Part shown: in pieces, positions 34,137 through 41,527 of the stretch
How positions within the stretch are numbered: position 1 is the stretch's first letter
Layout of the letters: each line of letters starts with the position of its first letter
Origin: Candidatus Blautia intestinigallinarum
GTDB taxonomy: Bacteria; Bacillota; Clostridia; Lachnospirales; Lachnospiraceae
Reading direction: 5' to 3'
DNA length: 64,000 nt
Assembly: GCA_019112635.1 (NCBI GenBank)
Contig: DXIX01000027.1
Location: 1 to 64,000, forward strand
Notes under the pieces: generated by a model
What the model was told of the DNA's origin: nothing
The model's database searches: none
What the model saw: only the letters and a program-made list of their open reading frames with translations
Translations under genes and position numbers: made by a program

Positions 34137-35465
34137 ATGGAAGAGGCTCTGATCAAGAGGATACTGCCTAACAGCCCGGAAGCGGAACAGTCGGTTATCG
34201 GGTCTATGATTATGGATCGTGAGGCGATTTTGATTGCCTCGGAGATTCTGACAGGGGACGATTTCTATCAGAACCAGTATGGAATTATTTTCGACACGAT
34301 TGTGGAATTGTGCAATGAGGGAAAGCCAGTCGATCTGATCACACTCCAGGACCGGCTCCGGGAAAAAGATCTGCCGCCGGATATCAGTGATATGGAATAT
34401 GCGAAAGATCTGCTTGACTCAGTTCCAACTTCTGCGAATGTGAAGTACTATGCTCAGATTGTCAGTGAGAAGGCGATGCTCCGCAGGCTGATCAAGGTAA
34501 GCGAGGAGATTGCCAATACCTGTTATCTGGATAAACAGAGCACTGAGGAGATTATGGAGGAGACGGAGAAAAAAATCTTCAACCTGCTCCAGAAGAGAAC
34601 AACCAGTGAGTTTGTGCCCATTCAGCAGATTGTTCTCAATGCGGTGAGCAACATTGAGAAAGCATCGAAGACGAAAGGAAATGTGACCGGACTGCCTACA
34701 GGTTTTGTGGATCTGGACTATAAGACTTCTGGGTTTCAGAATTCGGATCTGATTCTGATTGCGGCGAGGCCGTCCATGGGAAAGACGGCGTTCACTCTGA
34801 ATATCGCCCAGTATATGGCTGTGAAGAAGAATATCACAGTGGCCATTTTCAGTCTGGAGATGTCGAAGGAGCAGCTGGTCAACCGCCTTCTTGCCAGTGA
34901 ATCCCGGGTGGATTCCCAGACCCTCAGGACTGGAAACTTAAAAGACGAAGACTGGACAAAGCTTGTGGAAGGCGCGGATATCATCGGGCGTTCCAACCTG
35001 ATTATTGACGACACACCGGGAATTTCTGTAGCTGAGATGAGATCAAAGTGCAGGAAATACAAATTGGAACAGAATCTGGGAATCATTTTTATCGATTATC
35101 TTCAGTTAATGGGCGGAAGTGGCAGGACGGATTCCAGGCAGCAGGAGATCTCAGAAATTTCACGTTCTCTGAAGGCGCTGGCCAGGGAACTGAATGTGCC
35201 TGTAGTAGCGCTGTCACAGCTGAGCCGTGCTGTGGAGCAGAGGACGGATCACCGGCCGATTTTGTCTGACTTGCGTGAGTCCGGAGCCATTGAGCAGGAT
35301 GCGGACGTCGTAATGTTTATCTACCGGGATGACTATTATCATAAGGACACAGCGAAGCCCGGCGTGGCAGAGATTATTATCGCAAAACAGCGAAACGGCC
35401 CGATCGGGACAGTGGAGCTGGTATGGCTCGCGAAGTATACACAGTTCGTCAATATGAAGAAGTAG
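34137..35465 (+). CDS. dnaB: Replicative DNA helicase
   Basis: 442-residue hexameric helicase of the replication fork. The N-terminal DnaB domain (LPNSPEAEQSVIGSM) and the RecA-like domain with Walker A ARPSMGKTA (K216) and the Walker B region LGIIFIDYLQL are present, along with LSQLSRAVEQR and SDLRESG. AGGAGGAAGG precedes the ATG. Last gene of gdpP-rplI-dnaB. Confidence 0.97.
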   Translation: MEEALIKRILPNSPEAEQSVIGSMIMDREAILIASEILTGDDFYQNQYGIIFDTIVELCNEGKPVDLITLQDRLREKDLPPDISDMEYAKDLLDSVPTSANVKYYAQIVSEKAMLRRLIKVSEEIANTCYLDKQSTEEIMEETEKKIFNLLQKRTTSEFVPIQQIVLNAVSNIEKASKTKGNVTGLPTGFVDLDYKTSGFQNSDLILIAARPSMGKTAFTLNIAQYMAVKKNITVAIFSLEMSKEQLVNRLLASESRVDSQTLRTGNLKDEDWTKLVEGADIIGRSNLIIDDTPGISVAEMRSKCRKYKLEQNLGIIFIDYLQLMGGSGRTDSRQQEISEISRSLKALARELNVPVVALSQLSRAVEQRTDHRPILSDLRESGAIEQDADVVMFIYRDDYYHKDTAKPGVAEIIIAKQRNGPIGTVELVWLAKYTQFVNMKK

Positions 35466-35490
35466 ATGAGAATTTGTCGATGAGATTTCA

Positions 35491-35518
35491 TTGCAATCTG
35501 TCTCTCCTTTGTTATAAT
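35491..35518 (+). promoter_or_regulatory. Sigma-A promoter of the MerR gene
   Basis: TTGCAA (35491-35496) and TATAAT (35513-35518) are 16 bases apart, 20 bases before the start. Confidence 0.65.
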
Positions 35519-35538
35519 ATTTTCTGAGGAGTGATGGT

Positions 35539-36060
35539 ATGGGAGAGGAACGCTACACAGTCTCGCAGGCGGCGGAACTGGCGGGAGTTAAGCCTTATGT
35601 TCTGAGGTACTGGGAGGAAGAGCTGAATCTGCGGATTGCTCGCAATGAGATGGGGCATCGATACTACACCCGATATGATATTCAATTATTTCTGAATATA
35701 AAGGAGCTAAAGAAGAGGGGATTACAGCTGCGGGCAATCCGCGAAGTGATCCCCCGTATTTATCATCAGGCACCAGGAAGTCCTTACAGCAGGATTCAGC
35801 TGCTGACAACTGCGAAAAAAGAGGTGAAGGAGGAAGAGAAGGTGCCGGAGAAGATGGAGCCAAAAGACAGAATGCAGGAGTTTCAGATGATTTTGGATAA
35901 GCTGATTACTCTGGGGCTTCAGCAAAAAAGCCAGGAGGAGCAGCGCTGCAGAAGGCTGGATGAATCCATCCGCTGTCATCAGAGAGCGCGCCGTGAGGCG
36001 GCAGCGGCAGAAGAAAAAAAGAGCAGGAAAAAAATACAGAAAAAAGAAAAAGTATCTTAA
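35539..36060 (+). CDS. MerR family transcriptional regulator
   Basis: 173-residue regulator. The N-terminal helix-turn-helix is canonical (YTVSQAAELAGVKPYVLRYWEEE). A coiled, Glu/Lys-rich C-terminal half follows; no metal-binding Cys set is visible, so it is not a metal sensor of the MerR/ZntR type. Targets unknown. GAGGAG lies before the ATG; a terminator follows. Confidence 0.88.
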   Translation: MGEERYTVSQAAELAGVKPYVLRYWEEELNLRIARNEMGHRYYTRYDIQLFLNIKELKKRGLQLRAIREVIPRIYHQAPGSPYSRIQLLTTAKKEVKEEEKVPEKMEPKDRMQEFQMILDKLITLGLQQKSQEEQRCRRLDESIRCHQRARREAAAAEEKKSRKKIQKKEKVS

Positions 36061-36067
36061 AACGAAA

Positions 36068-36110
36068 AATGAGGCTGTGCACCGGTCGGTGTGACAGCCT
36101 CATTTATCTT
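36068..36110. terminator. Terminator after the MerR gene (probably bidirectional)
   Basis: AATGAGGCTGT (36068-36078) and ACAGCCTCATT (36094-36104) form an 11-bp stem, with GCACC/GGTGT extending the loop. TTATCTTTG follows on the plus strand, and ATTTTTCG on the minus strand, which fits the convergent ferredoxin gene. Confidence 0.8.
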
Positions 36111-36164
36111 TGTACATGTAAAACCGGCTGCGTTTTGGCAGCCAGCCGTTCAGGCTTCTTATAA

Positions 36165-36412
<248 letters not shown>

Positions 36413-36457
36413 GGGAAAATTTTATAAAAAGTGTACGAAAAACAATGCAAGGATGAC

Positions 36458-36486
36458 TTGATTCTTGACTAAAAAGATTATATAAT
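36458..36486 (+). promoter_or_regulatory. Sigma-A promoter of the DUF1858 gene
   Basis: TTGATT (36458-36463) and a perfect TATAAT (36481-36486) are 17 bases apart, 50 bases before the start. Confidence 0.75.
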
Positions 36487-36535
36487 AAGACGAGCATATT
36501 TGATAATTTTTGTACAAAAAAGGAGGTAACAAATC

Positions 36536-36739
36536 ATGGCACAGGTATCCAAAGATATGTTAATTGGAGAATTACTCCGTGTGGATCCGAATGTTGCACC
36601 GATTCTGATGCGTGCCGGCATGCACTGCCTGGGCTGCCCGTCTTCACAGATGGAATCTCTGGAAGAGGCTGCGATGGTTCACGGACTGGATGTAAATGTT
36701 CTGGTAGCACAGATCAATGATTTTCTGGAAAATAAATAA
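36536..36739 (+). CDS. DUF1858 domain-containing protein
   Basis: 67-residue protein of the DUF1858 (hybrid-cluster-protein-associated disulfide) family. The motif [17 protein letters not shown] with a CxxC is diagnostic. Function is not established; relatives occur with redox and nitrogen-oxide metabolism genes. AAAGGAGG precedes the ATG. It is divergent from the ferredoxin gene. Confidence 0.88.
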   Translation: MAQVSKDMLIGELLRVDPNVAPILMRAGMHCLGCPSSQMESLEEAAMVHGLDVNVLVAQINDFLENK

Positions 36740-36755
36740 GAGCAGAAAGTATGCA

Positions 36756-36790
36756 GGGCAAACTGCCGATGGCAGTTTGCCCTTTTGTTT
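36756..36790. terminator. Terminator after the DUF1858 gene
   Basis: GGGCAAACTGCC and GGCAGTTTGCCC form a perfect 12-bp stem with a GAT loop, followed by TTTTGTTTTG. It separates the convergent DUF1858 and mecA genes. Confidence 0.92.
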
Positions 36791-36801
36791 TGAGTTCTGG
36801 A

Positions 36802-37542
36802 CTATAATTCTGAGAGTTGTTGAAGAGCGTTCTGGGTAAGAATGACTTCCCCGTGTTCAATCAGATGCGCCTCTCCAGCGTTGGAGAAAACTTTTCCCCG
36901 GCCATATTCAGAAAGAATATTGCATACTTTATTGAATTCTTCCGGTGAGTAGGAAGATTGATGAAGTACTAACTGATAATCGCCGCTTTTCTTATCTTTG
37001 TAAAGAGCGTTGACGCCTTCGTAGAACTGACTAAGACTGTGCGCGGCTTCTATGATCACATCCAGATCGCGGAAGCGGTAGAGATAAACCAGATTGACAG
37101 GCGAAACTTCCTCCTTTGGCGCGGAAGCCTTTGAAGAATTCTTGGCCTCAGGCTTCTTTCCGGAGTTCTTTGACCTGGCTTCGTAGAGTTTCTGGAAAAT
37201 ATCGATAATGCTGTCTGCACCGTCCAGCTGGAGTACCGTATCATTGGTACCGGAAGAAGGAGCGAATTTTGAGAAACGTGTATCCAGTTCCTCTGGATCT
37301 TCCACTTTGGTGATGATCAGGAGAATGCTTTCGGAATTCAGAGGAATTGCCTCAATCATGAGGGGAATATTGTCCGCCTCGAAACCGAATTGCGCATGAG
37401 CCTGCTGCATCATATCCCGGAACAGAGACTTAGCTTTTTCTGTGCCGTAAGCCAGCTCACTCAGGCGTATCTGGTGATTCTCAAGGTCTTCTCTGGTCAG
37501 TGTACAGCGAATCTGGTTGTCATTGATTTTTTCTATTTTCAT
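36802..37542 (-). CDS. mecA: Adaptor protein MecA
   Basis: 246-residue adaptor that delivers proteins to the ClpC protease. The N-terminal KIEKINDNQIRCTLTREDL and the C-terminal domain (VIIEAAHSL-type region with YEGVNALYKDKKSGDYQLVL) fit the MecA family; a linker rich in Lys/Ser joins them. ATG 37542 is chosen because it follows an AGGATG-type site and begins MKIEKIND; a longer reading from 37623 has no site. The gene is monocistronic. Confidence 0.85.
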   Translation of the reverse strand: MKIEKINDNQIRCTLTREDLENHQIRLSELAYGTEKAKSLFRDMMQQAHAQFGFEADNIPLMIEAIPLNSESILLIITKVEDPEELDTRFSKFAPSSGTNDTVLQLDGADSIIDIFQKLYEARSKNSGKKPEAKNSSKASAPKEEVSPVNLVYLYRFRDLDVIIEAAHSLSQFYEGVNALYKDKKSGDYQLVLHQSSYSPEEFNKVCNILSEYGRGKVFSNAGEAHLIEHGEVILTQNALQQLSEL

Positions 37543-37609
37543 AACATCACATCCTGTTCTTCGTCCATGACTCGAAAACAATTCTTTCATGTTATAGGAT
37601 CTTAATGTT

Positions 37610-37638
37610 ATTATATAACACATATCTTTCGTATGTAA
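37610..37638 (-). promoter_or_regulatory. Promoter of mecA
   Basis: On the minus strand TTACAT (37633-37638) and TATAAT (37610-37615) are 17 bases apart. The -10 is perfect, the -35 weak. Confidence 0.45.
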
Positions 37639-37711
37639 AGTAAATCAGAAAACCAATTTATAAAATAAATGGAAAGAATCGAGAAAAATTTGCGCAAATT
37701 GTATAAAACAG

Positions 37712-37739
37712 TTGAAATACAGAAAAATCTGAGTATAAT
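37712..37739 (+). promoter_or_regulatory. Promoter upstream of the structured leader
   Basis: TTGAAA (37712-37717) and TATAAT (37734-37739) are 16 bases apart. Transcription would start near 37746, some 255 bases before the next coding start. Confidence 0.65.
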
Positions 37740-37745
37740 ATAGTT

Positions 37746-37985
37746 TAGAAAAAGATGTGGTGCGGCGTATAGCAGGAAAGAAAGAACCAAAGTTGCATAA
37801 TAATACATCTAACATTCCAATTGAACATATCTGATACTGCTGCAGGGTGCAGCATCGAAGATATATCTAGAATTTCTTACAGTGTTCTTACTGTGAATAA
37901 AATTCCCCATTTTTATTTTTCGTCTCGTCATATCTTTTTCTGGAACCTGTTGCAAGGTGTTTTCTAAAATATTCCAGGAAAGGAG
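37746..37985 (+). ncRNA. Candidate structured RNA or long leader of unknown function
   Basis: This stretch has no plausible gene. It holds a two-part stem: ATATCT (37828-37833)/AGATAT (37859-37864) with an inner TGCTGCA/TGCAGCA stem (37838-37844/37848-37854) and a GGG loop; a weak ACAGT/ACTGT hairpin; a T-rich run (ATTTTTATTTTT, 37909-37920); and a CTGGAA/TTCCAG stem (37940-37945/37972-37977) just before the AGGAGG site of the next gene. It may be an independent small RNA ending in the T-rich run, or a regulatory leader. It does not match 6S, SRP, tmRNA or RNase P as far as I can tell. Confidence 0.4.
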
Positions 37986-38002
37986 GTCTTTTTATTTAAA
38001 AT

Positions 38003-38221
38003 ATGTCACGTAAACTAGATAAGCCTCTGAAAAAAGAGTTGGAAAGCTATCAGGAGGCAGGGGTCGCTCTGTGGCTTGACGGGCGGCCGAGTACACCGAA
38101 AAAGATTGCCAAGGCACATAAGATCGCGGAAGACGGGGTATATATGCGGGATTATGTGGAAGACGAGAAAGGAGAGATAAAAGGAATCAAATTTGACTTC
38201 ATAAAAAATGAAATAAAATAA
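38003..38221 (+). CDS. Small conserved-looking protein of unknown function
   Basis: 72-residue soluble protein, rich in Lys and Glu, with WLDGRPSTPKKIAKAHKI in the middle. I do not recognise a family. The first ATG is at 38003, and an in-frame stop at 37997-37999 rules out a longer form. The AGGAGG site (37981-37986) is 16 bases away, longer than usual, so spacing may be shortened by structure. It follows a long structured leader and is ended by a hairpin. Confidence 0.6.
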   Translation: MSRKLDKPLKKELESYQEAGVALWLDGRPSTPKKIAKAHKIAEDGVYMRDYVEDEKGEIKGIKFDFIKNEIK

Positions 38222-38231
38222 GGCTATGAGG

Positions 38232-38284
38232 ACCTGCAAAGGATGAGAAAGTCCCCTTATACATAACCCCTTTGCAGGTTCTTT
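38232..38284 (+). terminator. Hairpin terminator after the small protein gene
   Basis: ACCTGCAAAGG (38232-38242) and CCTTTGCAGGT (38269-38279) form an 11-bp stem with a 26-base loop, followed by a short T-rich TCTTTG. Confidence 0.6.
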
Positions 38285-38383
38285 GCGTGCATTTGAAAAA
38301 TTACAAAAATATTACAAAAAAGTGACAAAAATATATTAAAAAACGATAAAATGACAAATTTATACTGACGGGCACGAAAAATA

Positions 38384-38392
38384 TGTTATAAT
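38384..38392 (+). promoter_or_regulatory. Extended -10 promoter of the GH18 gene
   Basis: TGT directly before a perfect TATAAT (38387-38392) makes an extended -10 element; no good -35 is seen. The -10 is about 20 bases before the ATG. Confidence 0.5.
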
Positions 38393-38413
38393 GGGTTCTT
38401 AGGAGGTAAAACC

Positions 38414-40063
38414 ATGAGAAGAAGAGGAACACCGGTTTTGATTGTTCTGCTGCTGATTTTTATTATTGGCGTGGCAGGAGTCATAACGATGTACGTGCAA
38501 AGACATACTCCTACCAAAGAGGAGATGGACAAGAATGAGTATTACGGGGAAATGGCAGAGGATGAGATTCCCCTTATTTTTGAGACAGAAATCCTGGAAT
38601 CCAGAGGTCTTATGGAGGGGGATACGGCGTATCTTCCGCTGAGTGTGGTCAATCAGTATCTGAATCCGAAGTTCTACTGGTCGGAGGATGAACAGGAGAT
38701 TTTTTATGCGCATCCGGAGGAATTGGAGAAGATTGCGCCAGATGACGGATCTGGACGGGTACTGTTAAAAGGGGATCAGGTCTATCTGTCTGTGGACTAT
38801 GTGAAAGAGTACACGGACATGGATGCGCAGATGTATGAGAATCCTAAGAGGCTGGTGGTGAATTACAAGTTTGATCATCAGATTGTGACAGCCGAGAAAG
38901 AGGAGGCGGTCCGTTACCGGGGCGGGATCAAAAGTGAAATTCTGACTTCAGTGAACTCCGGAGATGAAATGTGGCTGATGGAAGAATATGAGAACTGGAC
39001 GCAGGTGGCCACTGCAGACGGATACATCGGTTTCATTCCCAAAGATGCACTGAGCGATCCCAAAGATTCTGACAGAGAAGTGCAGTATACTGTGGAAGAT
39101 TATACAAGCATTCACAGAGACGAGCCCATTAATATGGTGTGGCATCAGGTGACTTCCCGGGAAGCCAATGCGGCTTTCGATGAGGATATGGCAAATGTGA
39201 CAGGGGTCAATGTGGTTTCACCTACCTGGTTTTCCATTGCCAACAACAAAGGTGATATCAAATCTTACACCAGCAAATCTTATGTACAGAAAGCACATGA
39301 CCGGGGAATGGAAGTCTGGGGGCTGATTGACAACTTTGACGACAATGTCAGCACACTGAAAGTCCTGTCAAGCTCCAGTGCACGGGCGAGGATGATCAAG
39401 CAGCTGATGACGGCAGCCGGCAACTGCGGCCTGGACGGCATTAATGTGGATTTCGAGTCCATGACTGAGGAGACGATTCTTCATTTTCTGGAATTCCTGA
39501 GAGAACTCTCTATTGAGTGCCGCAGCCGGGGGCTGGTTCTGTCAGTGGATAATCCTCCGCCACAGAACTATACCACTTATTATAACCGCAGAGAACAGGC
39601 GTCTGTGGCAGATTATATTGTCATCATGGGATATGATGAACATTATAATGGTTCGCAGGAACCAGGGTCTGTTGCATCTCTGCCATGGGTGACGGAGGGA
39701 ATCGAGGATACTTTGAAAGAAGTTCCGGCAGAGAAAGTGATTCATGGAATTCCTTTCTACACGCGTCTGTGGAGAACTGCTGCGGGGATTGTATCCAGTG
39801 AGGCGATTTCCATGCCGCAGGCAGAGGAAGTTATTAAAGTCCATAACGTGGAGACGTATTGGAATAAAGAAGTACACCAGAATTACGGCAAGTACGAAGA
39901 TGGAAACGATGTGTATGAGATCTGGCTGGAAGATGCGGACTCGATTGCAGAGAAGGTGCAGCTGGTGCCCAAATATCAGCTGGCCGGAGTGGCAGCCTGG
40001 AAGCTGGGATTTGAAGATTCGAGTATCTGGAAGGTGATCTCGAAGAATCTGACAGCCAAGTAA
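38414..40063 (+). CDS. Membrane-anchored GH18 family glycosidase with SH3-like domain
   Basis: 549-residue protein with an N-terminal membrane anchor (about 8-28), a stalk domain like copper-amine-oxidase N-terminal domains (about 55-155), an SH3b domain (about 165-215) and a C-terminal GH18 catalytic domain (about 230-545). The active-site motif DGINVDFE is intact (D341, D346, catalytic E348). Related proteins act on peptidoglycan or cortex (SleL/YaaH group) and spore-associated chitin-like glycans. AGGAGG precedes the ATG. It is followed by the DivIVA-like gene 20 bases on, so the two may be cotranscribed. Confidence 0.88.
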   Translation: MRRRGTPVLIVLLLIFIIGVAGVITMYVQRHTPTKEEMDKNEYYGEMAEDEIPLIFETEILESRGLMEGDTAYLPLSVVNQYLNPKFYWSEDEQEIFYAHPEELEKIAPDDGSGRVLLKGDQVYLSVDYVKEYTDMDAQMYENPKRLVVNYKFDHQIVTAEKEEAVRYRGGIKSEILTSVNSGDEMWLMEEYENWTQVATADGYIGFIPKDALSDPKDSDREVQYTVEDYTSIHRDEPINMVWHQVTSREANAAFDEDMANVTGVNVVSPTWFSIANNKGDIKSYTSKSYVQKAHDRGMEVWGLIDNFDDNVSTLKVLSSSSARARMIKQLMTAAGNCGLDGINVDFESMTEETILHFLEFLRELSIECRSRGLVLSVDNPPPQNYTTYYNRREQASVADYIVIMGYDEHYNGSQEPGSVASLPWVTEGIEDTLKEVPAEKVIHGIPFYTRLWRTAAGIVSSEAISMPQAEEVIKVHNVETYWNKEVHQNYGKYEDGNDVYEIWLEDADSIAEKVQLVPKYQLAGVAAWKLGFEDSSIWKVISKNLTAK

Positions 40064-40083
40064 CGCAAGAGAAAGGGGTAACC

Positions 40084-40689
40084 ATGGGACAGGAGGCTTT
40101 TAAGACAAGATTTATGGGCGGCTATGATAAAGATGACGTACAAGAGCAGATACAGCGGATGCGGGATGAGGCAATGGACGAGCAGGCGCGTCTGAAGAAA
40201 ATCATTGCGGAGAAAGATTCAAGAATCACGGAATTGAATAAGCGTCTGGAGCTGAAAGAGGAGCAGCAGGAACGTCTGGAAGAGGAGATTAAAAATAAAT
40301 ATCAGATCTATATTGACAAGTATGACAGTATTGCGAAACTGGTATTTGAAGCCCAGGTGCGTGCGGATGATATGGTAAAAAACGCGACAGATGAGTGCGA
40401 GAAGCTGAGAAAGAAGACCTGGGCGGAATGTAACCGGATGCGGGAAGAAGCAGAGGAGGAAGCACGCAGAACGATCGACTCCATCCAGCAGGAAGTGGAC
40501 GATAAGCTGGCAGAGGGCAAGAAGAGGTATGTGGCTGTCCAGAATGAGCTGAATGAGATTGTGGAGTTGATTAACCAGGCTCAGAAGCGGTTTATGGCAT
40601 CTTATAAGGAAGTACATAATATCATCAATGCCATGCCGGAATCTCTGAGTGATATGGAATATGAAGAGGACGCAGAAACAGAAGTGTAA
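40084..40689 (+). CDS. DivIVA-like coiled-coil protein
   Basis: 201-residue protein. The N-terminal FKTRFMGGYDKDDVQEQI resembles the DivIVA membrane-binding region (G-Y-D), and the rest (about 25-175) is a strong coiled coil rich in Glu, Lys and Arg. Such proteins mark curved membrane at poles and septa. GAAAGGGG precedes the ATG. It is between the GH18 enzyme and the CwlD-like amidase. Cell-division function is inferred from the family. Confidence 0.75.
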   Translation: MGQEAFKTRFMGGYDKDDVQEQIQRMRDEAMDEQARLKKIIAEKDSRITELNKRLELKEEQQERLEEEIKNKYQIYIDKYDSIAKLVFEAQVRADDMVKNATDECEKLRKKTWAECNRMREEAEEEARRTIDSIQQEVDDKLAEGKKRYVAVQNELNEIVELINQAQKRFMASYKEVHNIINAMPESLSDMEYEEDAETEV

Positions 40690-40700
40690 TATGCTTAAAG

Positions 40701-40749
40701 ATGCCTCCCGGGTCATATACTGAAATGAACAGACCCGGGAGGTGTTTTT
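40701..40749 (+). terminator. Terminator-like hairpin whose 3' arm holds the ribosome site of the cwlD-like gene
   Basis: CCTCCCGGGTC (40704-40714) and GACCCGGGAGG (40732-40742) are exact complements; three further pairs extend the stem, and TTTTT follows. The 3' arm is the GGGAGGTG Shine-Dalgarno of the next gene. The loop start holds CATATACT (40714-40721), resembling a sporulation -10 element. Read-through RNA would be terminated or have the ribosome site hidden; RNA begun inside the loop would not fold. Confidence 0.8.
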
Positions 40750-40752
40750 CAT

Positions 40753-41430
40753 TTGAAGAAAAAGTTGCTGGAACTGGGGATGGGAGTCCTTCTTCTGGCA
40801 TGCTTTCTGGCGCTTTCCAGAGAAGCCGCCATGGTGACAGGGGAATCTGTGACAGGGACGATTCTGGTCGATGCCGGTCACGGGGGAAGGGATCCTGGAA
40901 TGGTGGGCATAGACGGGCTTGAGGAGAAGAATCTGAATCTGGCTATTGCGAAGAAACTGCGAGTGTGTCTGGAAGAAAAAGGATACCATGTGGTAATGAC
41001 CCGGGATACTGATGAAGGGCTTTACCAGGAAGATACGCAGAACCGGAAAGCACAGGATATGCAGAATCGGTGTGAATTGATTGCCAGGACGAAACCGCTT
41101 TTAAGTGTAAGCATTCATCAGAACAGTTACGAGGATCCAGAGGTAAAGGGGCCCCAGGTGTTTTATTATGAGCACTCTTCCCAGGGAGAAAAACTGGCTT
41201 CCTGCATTCAGGAGCAGATGAATACACAGCTCGACATAGAATCACCACGCTCAGTTAAGAGTAATGGCTCTTATTATCTGCTCAAAAAAAGCGAGGGGAT
41301 TCTGAATATTGTGGAATGCGGATTTCTCACAAATCCGCAGGAGGCTGAGAAACTGCAGACAGAAGAATATCAGGAGCAGATAGCCAAAGCAATCACAGAT
41401 GGAATTGTTCAGTATTTGGACACAGAATAA
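40753..41430 (+). CDS. N-acetylmuramoyl-L-alanine amidase, CwlD-like
   Basis: 225-residue zinc amidase (Amidase_3). A signal anchor occupies about 1-30. The zinc ligands are visible: H43 in DAGHGG, E57 or E58 in GLEEKN, H122 in SIHQN; the catalytic Glu is E188 in NIVECGF. Length, the single catalytic domain and lack of cell-wall-binding repeats match CwlD, which makes muramic-delta-lactam in spore cortex. The start is TTG 40753, 10 bases after GGAGG; no ATG with a good site is available. CwlD identity is likely but not certain, since other Amidase_3 proteins look alike. Confidence 0.8.
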   Translation: MKKKLLELGMGVLLLACFLALSREAAMVTGESVTGTILVDAGHGGRDPGMVGIDGLEEKNLNLAIAKKLRVCLEEKGYHVVMTRDTDEGLYQEDTQNRKAQDMQNRCELIARTKPLLSVSIHQNSYEDPEVKGPQVFYYEHSSQGEKLASCIQEQMNTQLDIESPRSVKSNGSYYLLKKSEGILNIVECGFLTNPQEAEKLQTEEYQEQIAKAITDGIVQYLDTE

Positions 41431-41527
41431 CCTGTTCAAACACAAATTTTTTTGATATACTGACAAAGATAAAAGAGAAGGGGGCTGAGGGAAAAATCAG
41501 CCCTTTTGTGATTGCAGGAGATAGCAG

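Noticed and set aside
40640-40752. Full sigma-E or sigma-G promoter for the CwlD-like gene
   Set aside because: Only the -10-like CATATACT is seen; no ATA at 16 bases or TGAATA at the right distance. The -10 is mentioned but not called as a separate promoter.
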